Shown: positions 59,671-64,000 of the stretch, in pieces
Numbering within the stretch: position 1 is the first letter of the stretch
How the letters are laid out: each line of letters starts with the position of its first letter
From: Polytrichum commune
Lineage: Eukaryota > Streptophyta > Polytrichopsida > Polytrichales > Polytrichaceae
NCBI GenBank assembly: GCA_950295325.1
Contig: OX485807.1
Span: 16,147,001 to 16,211,000 of the forward strand
Length of the DNA stretch: 64,000 nucleotides
Direction: 5' to 3'
Made by a program: the position numbers and the translations under genes
Notes under the pieces: model-generated
What the model saw: only the letters and a program-made list of their open reading frames with translations
Database searches by the model: none
Told to the model about the DNA's origin: nothing

Positions 59671-60126
59671 ATGCACTTCCGATAACCATAACCAGATCAA
59701 GGAAGGTCCAATTCTCAAACCGATTTTTGTCGATGCTTTTGTCGTAGATTTGCCAATGCAACACGAGTTTCGTTGTGTGAATCTAACCATAGATTCAAGT
59801 TGGAGAACATGAGAAACCAACCAAATAACACCCACATTCCCTCATTATTTCATCGGGGCTTTTACGGTCGATGAAATGAAGAGGTACACTCATACGCGAT
59901 AATTCTCCCTCTCTCCACTGAAGTAGCTATTATGAGTCATGGATGACAACGGTGGAATCTACATACGCCATGGATTCTGGGACGGACATCCAGCTGAGTG
60001 GATGATCATTTTGAGCTCCAATAATTGTTGTGGCCGTTGCTTCACTTTTCATGTCTTTTGTGGTCTACAAGTGCTCATGTGGGGTTCCGTTGGAGCCAAC
60101 AACAACAACTTCTTCTCCTTCTTCTT

Positions 60127-60624
60127 CCTCCTCGTCGTTTTTCTTTTTGTATGTGTTGTGTTTTTCATTATGATTCTAAGGCATGATTTGAAACCGACTT
60201 CAATTGCTCATTGAAGAGCACGGCGAGAGGGGATTGGGTTGCATATTCATCCAACAACAACAATGTCCTAAAGTGGCATGCAGGTCGGTAGTCCTCCTCC
60301 TCGTTCTTTTTTGTATGTGTTGTGTTTTTCATTATGATTCTAAGGCATAATTTGAAACCGACTTCAATTGCTTGTTGAAGAGCACGGCGAGAGGGGATTA
60401 GGTTGCATATTCATCCAACAACAACAATGTCCTAAAGTGGCATGGAGGTTGGTAGTCCTCCTCCTCGTTGTTTTTTTTTGTATGTGTTGTGTTTTTCATT
60501 ATGATTCTAAGGCATGATTTGAAACCGACTTCAATTGCTCATTGAAGAGCACGGGGAAAGGGGATTAGGTTGCATATTCATCCAACAACAACAATGTCCT
60601 AAAGTGGCATGGAGGTCGGTAGTT
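60127..60624 (+). repeat. Tandem repeat, three units of about 166 bp
   Basis: Three consecutive units start CCTCCTCGT near 60127, 60292 and 60457 and end GGTCGGTAGT or GGTTGGTAGT. Each holds GTATGTGTTGTGTTTTTCAT, TATGATTCTAAGGCATGATT, GAAACCGACTTCAATTGC, AGAGCACGG.GA.AGGGGATT and CCAACAACAACAATGTCC. They differ at only a few positions and in a T-run, so this is a recent duplication. A 91-codon frame overlaps the first unit but does not continue through the array. Confidence 0.92.
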
Positions 60625-61009
60625 GTTATGTCTAGGTATTTTTGACACCGGAAATAGTTGTAAGGGCTCCGAATTGGTTTTGAACATGGCACGTGTGAAA
60701 TGAATGAACCACAAACTTATAGGGTAGTTTTTGTGTGGGTGTGTGGGTGTGTGGGTGTGGAAACTCATCATAATACTATACGAACCCATGACAATGTTTT
60801 GTGGGAGTGACAATAATCCATGGAATATTGTCCGTCCCACAAAACATTGTTATGGATCTGAATAATGTCATGATTTTGTTAGTGACATAAGAAATGATAA
60901 ATAATGTCAACCAACTACCGATGCAAAGAAAACTTGGTAAACAATAAGATAGACGCGCCTAGATATCCAACGGGTTGGGATCGCATGCTCAAAATATGCT
61001 AAGCATTCT
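60625..61009. other. Intergenic DNA
   Basis: A GTGTGGGTGT run at 60735-60760; otherwise plain. A pair of inverted ATGACAATGTTTTGTGGGA / TCCCACAAAACATTGTTATG blocks at 60788-60855 forms a small palindrome. Confidence 0.4.
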
Positions 61010-61320
61010 AAACACAACAACCAACATAATCAGGGGATGTATATGACCATTTAATGAGCACAAGAATATTCACTTTGACAATTAATAAGATATTCATACG
61101 AGCAACACAAATTATAAGGATGATGGCTATGACCTTGCTTTGGATTTGGTAACCATCTTGTACTAGTCGCGTGTAATTTCTATTTCTATTTCTATTTTTG
61201 GCACAAATTGAACAACTAGTCGCATGTTTTCATATCCTAAGAAAAGTGTATACGGTTGGAAAAAAGTAACCATTGAAGACCCATCTACCTTAATTGAGTA
61301 TTGTGATGCACGACAACAAA
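61010..61320 (-). repeat. Upstream half of F1-type repeat, reverse copy
   Basis: In reverse complement it has AAGGTAGATGGGTCTTCAAT, GGTTACTTTTTTCCAACC, TTCTTAGGATATGAAAAC and, at the other end, TGTGCTCATTAAATGGTCAT. It corresponds to the first half of 48490-48900. A (TTTCTA)n-like stretch interrupts it near 61178-61197. Confidence 0.5.
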
Positions 61321-61590
61321 CATTCAATACGTCACAAGGTGCCCTTCAAGTACCTTTAATGACCATATAGTGCCACCATCCTAACAACTTCGTAACATTA
61401 CCTAGCTCCTTGGGTGTGTTCCGTGGGTCCAAGTATCAAGCAAACATAATTCTCCCTTAATTCCAGGGCCCCCTACTTATGAGGAGCATTCATGTTGTTC
61501 ATTGCAGGCTTTCTAACAAGCAACTTTATTTTATCATTGTTTTCAAATTGCAACCCTTTCTTTAGAAACATACCACCATCTACATTATCC

Positions 61591-62178
61591 TGTCTAATTA
61601 GTGTGGGTTACATTTTGGAGTTACGCATTGCTATAACATTTTGTTGGGAGTATCATTTTCTAACCAAATTACATAAGTACACTTAAAAAAGGATATTTAG
61701 TGTTTGATACACTAAATACGAACGCATACACTAAATGTAAATAACCCTATGAATATTAAATGTAAAATTAAACACTAAATATCAACTATGGTAATATGTG
61801 GAAGTTACATGTTTGAATTTAGTGTTAATAAAGATATGAAAAAGTATGTTGCCGACCTTGGCAGATGGGAGATTCAACGAGCAAGAAGGTGAGGCGGCAT
61901 TTCTAAAATTGCAAGTCCAGTGGAATCCATGCTTTACATGAAGGGAGGTGGCCATAGGGAAGGTAGTGGCACACTTATGTCTAACCATGATTGTCAAGGA
62001 ATTGAAAATTAGTGTTGAACATGGTAGGGTGGTAACAACATTTAACATAATCAAACACTTAATATCCTTTTTTAGTGTAGTTAGTGTGCACACCAAAGAA
62101 CATGGTGTAACTTAGTTGGTACAAAATGATAATGTTGGTAGAACATAACTCCGGATGGCAACCCACACTAACTAGACA
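61591..62178. mobile_element. 'TTTAGTGT' related element with internal open frame
   Basis: 588 bp. Ends: left TGTCTAATTAGTGTGGGTTA, right (reverse complement) TGTCTAGTTAGTGTGGGTTG. Just inside are AAAGGATATTTAGTGT and AATATCCTTTTTTAGTGTA, also inverted. Further ACACTAAATA motifs lie between. The minus strand is open for 104 codons at 61782-62096; its middle (GC-richer, SPSCSLNLPSAKVGN) looks more protein-like than the rest, but I do not recognise it. It may be captured sequence. Confidence 0.55.
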
Positions 62179-64000
62179 AAATAGTGTACTCGCTTAGTGT
62201 GGTTACGTTTTGCTCATCACACGTGTTTTAACCCACTCTATCTTGGAGACTTTTAAGAGGTGACCCTTGGAGGTGGGGCTTTCTATATTAGAAGTCTATG
62301 GTTGAGCTTAAAAAATATGCGAGTTTACTGAATTCAAGGTCACTCAATTATCATATTTGACTCTAGTAGTCCATGATGGTCTACATTCCATTATTTTGTA
62401 GAAAGGGGCCACCAAAGAGCGGGAATCTGGTAAACACCCAATGCTTCAATGCTACATGAAAATTAAATTAGGTCGTCTTAAAACGAGGAGGAATGTAACT
62501 TGTGAGTGATCAATTATCATCTCAAATCCTCCAATTCTCGAAGTTTAGTATCTATTCTATGCAAATGATCGGAGTCATGAGGCTCATACTAGACTAAGTG
62601 AGCGAGTTGACACTCTTATCAATGTGCTTGTGATCATCTAGATACGACAAGCATTGTCTCCTAAAGGATTTGAGGGCCTCACATGCACCGATTGGTCAAA
62701 CTTATGCTTTCACCTAATGAAAAACATATTTGTATTTGCATTTGAGTTCAACTTTTTTTAATGTACACGAAAACCTCCTTAATATCACATGGCAGCACCC
62801 AAAGTGCACGTGATATTAAGGATGTATGTAGTGTGTTAACATGGATGCATGATAATAGAGAATCAGTGTAGTGTGTGGCATCATGGAATACCACAAACTC
62901 AACATTATGATAATGACAATAATTACAATGATGACAGTGTGATGTGTGTGAGCGTGTGGGGTTGAATTCTTTGATAATTTTTTTCGATCACAAAATATGT
63001 GGTATATGGAAGGAAAGCGTGATAACAAAGAGTGATATTTACATTGAGAATATTGGTTCCCTAGGGGTTTGAGAAGGAGTTACATTAGGGAGGGTGATAT
63101 TATGGAGATTAGGGTGGAGATTGAGTAATGAAATCCTCCGATCGGAGGCAATTTTCATTAAGTAATTATGATGCCAATTAATCAATAACTAGTTTAATCA
63201 TCTTCCCTCCATTTTGTGACAATTCCTTGCTACCTTATAAAATGTGTGTTGCACCAATCCCACTCTCATTAGTGCTAGATTGCCCATTAATAGTCTCCTT
63301 TGATCACTTCCCCTCACCCAATGTCCACAGTTGCGGGGGAAGGGGGTAACTCCCTTGTAGAGATATGAACCATGTGCAAAAACGGGGAAGTTTCAGGGAG
63401 GTTATCAAGTAATGCACATATTCATAAAATATTAAACATATTTAGTGAATATTCTTTAACTATATTAAACAAATTCTCAAATTAATAATCAATGTTCCTA
63501 ATTCTTCTAATGTTTTTATTGTAAAAAATAATTCAACAAGACCTTATATTTTATTATACAACGTTCCGTAATAAAATGCCAGACCCTCCTAAGGTTTGTT
63601 CCCAAGCAGCCACGTTGTTCCGTTCCTCCCCAATACTTGGCAATCCAATCATGTTGCAAAGATGGATACATGAGTGTCATTTTCATATAGGCAAGGATTG
63701 ACCTTGATTAATGTGCCGTTGGTGACCGTGACTCAAATACATGTAAGTTTTGGCAACCGCTAACACAAAGGTTGGAAGTGTTGGCAACCACTAACACAAA
63801 CGTCGACACATGCTGGGGGCAGTCAAAAACACTAGCCTTGCAAATTTCCATGGCCATCTGCCAATGTGCTTCACCCAAATAACTCATAGTTTATCACGCT
63901 TAATCTACTCAGACAAACATCCATACGGTGTAATTCTACCATCTTGTATGACATATTCCCAATCCCACCCTACTTGATCACTCAACTAAATAATCTTATA
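62179..64000. other. Intergenic DNA to the window end
   Basis: Repeat blocks shared with 43490-43585 (at 62840-62915) and with 46090-46265 (at 62965-63120), and a short direct duplication near 63748-63805 (TTGGCAACC.CTAACACAAA). No gene or RNA recognised. Confidence 0.4.

Noticed and set aside
1-64000. LTR retrotransposons, retrovirus-like elements, Polintons, LINE reverse transcriptase or transposase genes
   Set aside because: No long terminal repeats, polymerase, integrase, capsid or transposase motifs were recognised on either strand. Only noncoding or unclassified repeats were found.

Overview
The window looks like nuclear DNA of a flowering plant. It holds three plant gene families, all split by many GT-AG introns. 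The DNA between them is AT-rich, full of short repeats and free of bacterial features. I could not place the lineage more closely from the sequence alone.

Layout. At 2187-12265 (+) lies VAC14, rebuilt here as 20 coding exons (748 residues). It encodes the HEAT-repeat scaffold of the complex that makes and turns over PI(3,5)P2. At 18262-14612 (-) lies a small seven-exon gene (194 residues) for a pyridoxamine 5'-phosphate oxidase-like FMN-binding protein of the At2g46580 / Alr4036 type. It is easy to miss because its exons are 33 to 162 nt long and one intron has a GC donor. At 32198-23514 (-) lies an 11-exon gene for a filament-like plant protein (FPP, DUF869; 1118 residues), a long coiled-coil protein. 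All three frames stay open through every junction, so all three look functional. VAC14 converges on the other two, and I see no functional link between the three.

Upstream of the FPP start (about 33.5-35.05 kb) there is a degenerate tandem array with a period near 240 bp. An unassigned open exon-like stretch follows at 35348-35527 (+). From about 35.5 kb to the end I recognise no complete gene. That part is built of dispersed short repeats, nonautonomous inverted-repeat elements, microsatellites and many G/C homopolymers. The clearest element is a 333-bp foldback CACTA-type MITE at 50373-50705 with a perfect AAT target duplication.

Several element families occur more than once, both in introns and between genes. 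They include a 'TTTAGTGT' family with paired inverted ends, a family with CTAAGGGCCA-like ends (two copies in FPP introns), a foldback family shared by VAC14 and FPP introns, and a 200-400 bp family (called F1 below) seen at about eight to ten places. I found no transposase, reverse transcriptase, LTR element, tRNA, rRNA or CRISPR array. No undescribed gene system is evident; the least explained items are the repeat families, the tandem array before FPP and the orphan exon. Family names come from remembered protein sequences, not from a database search.
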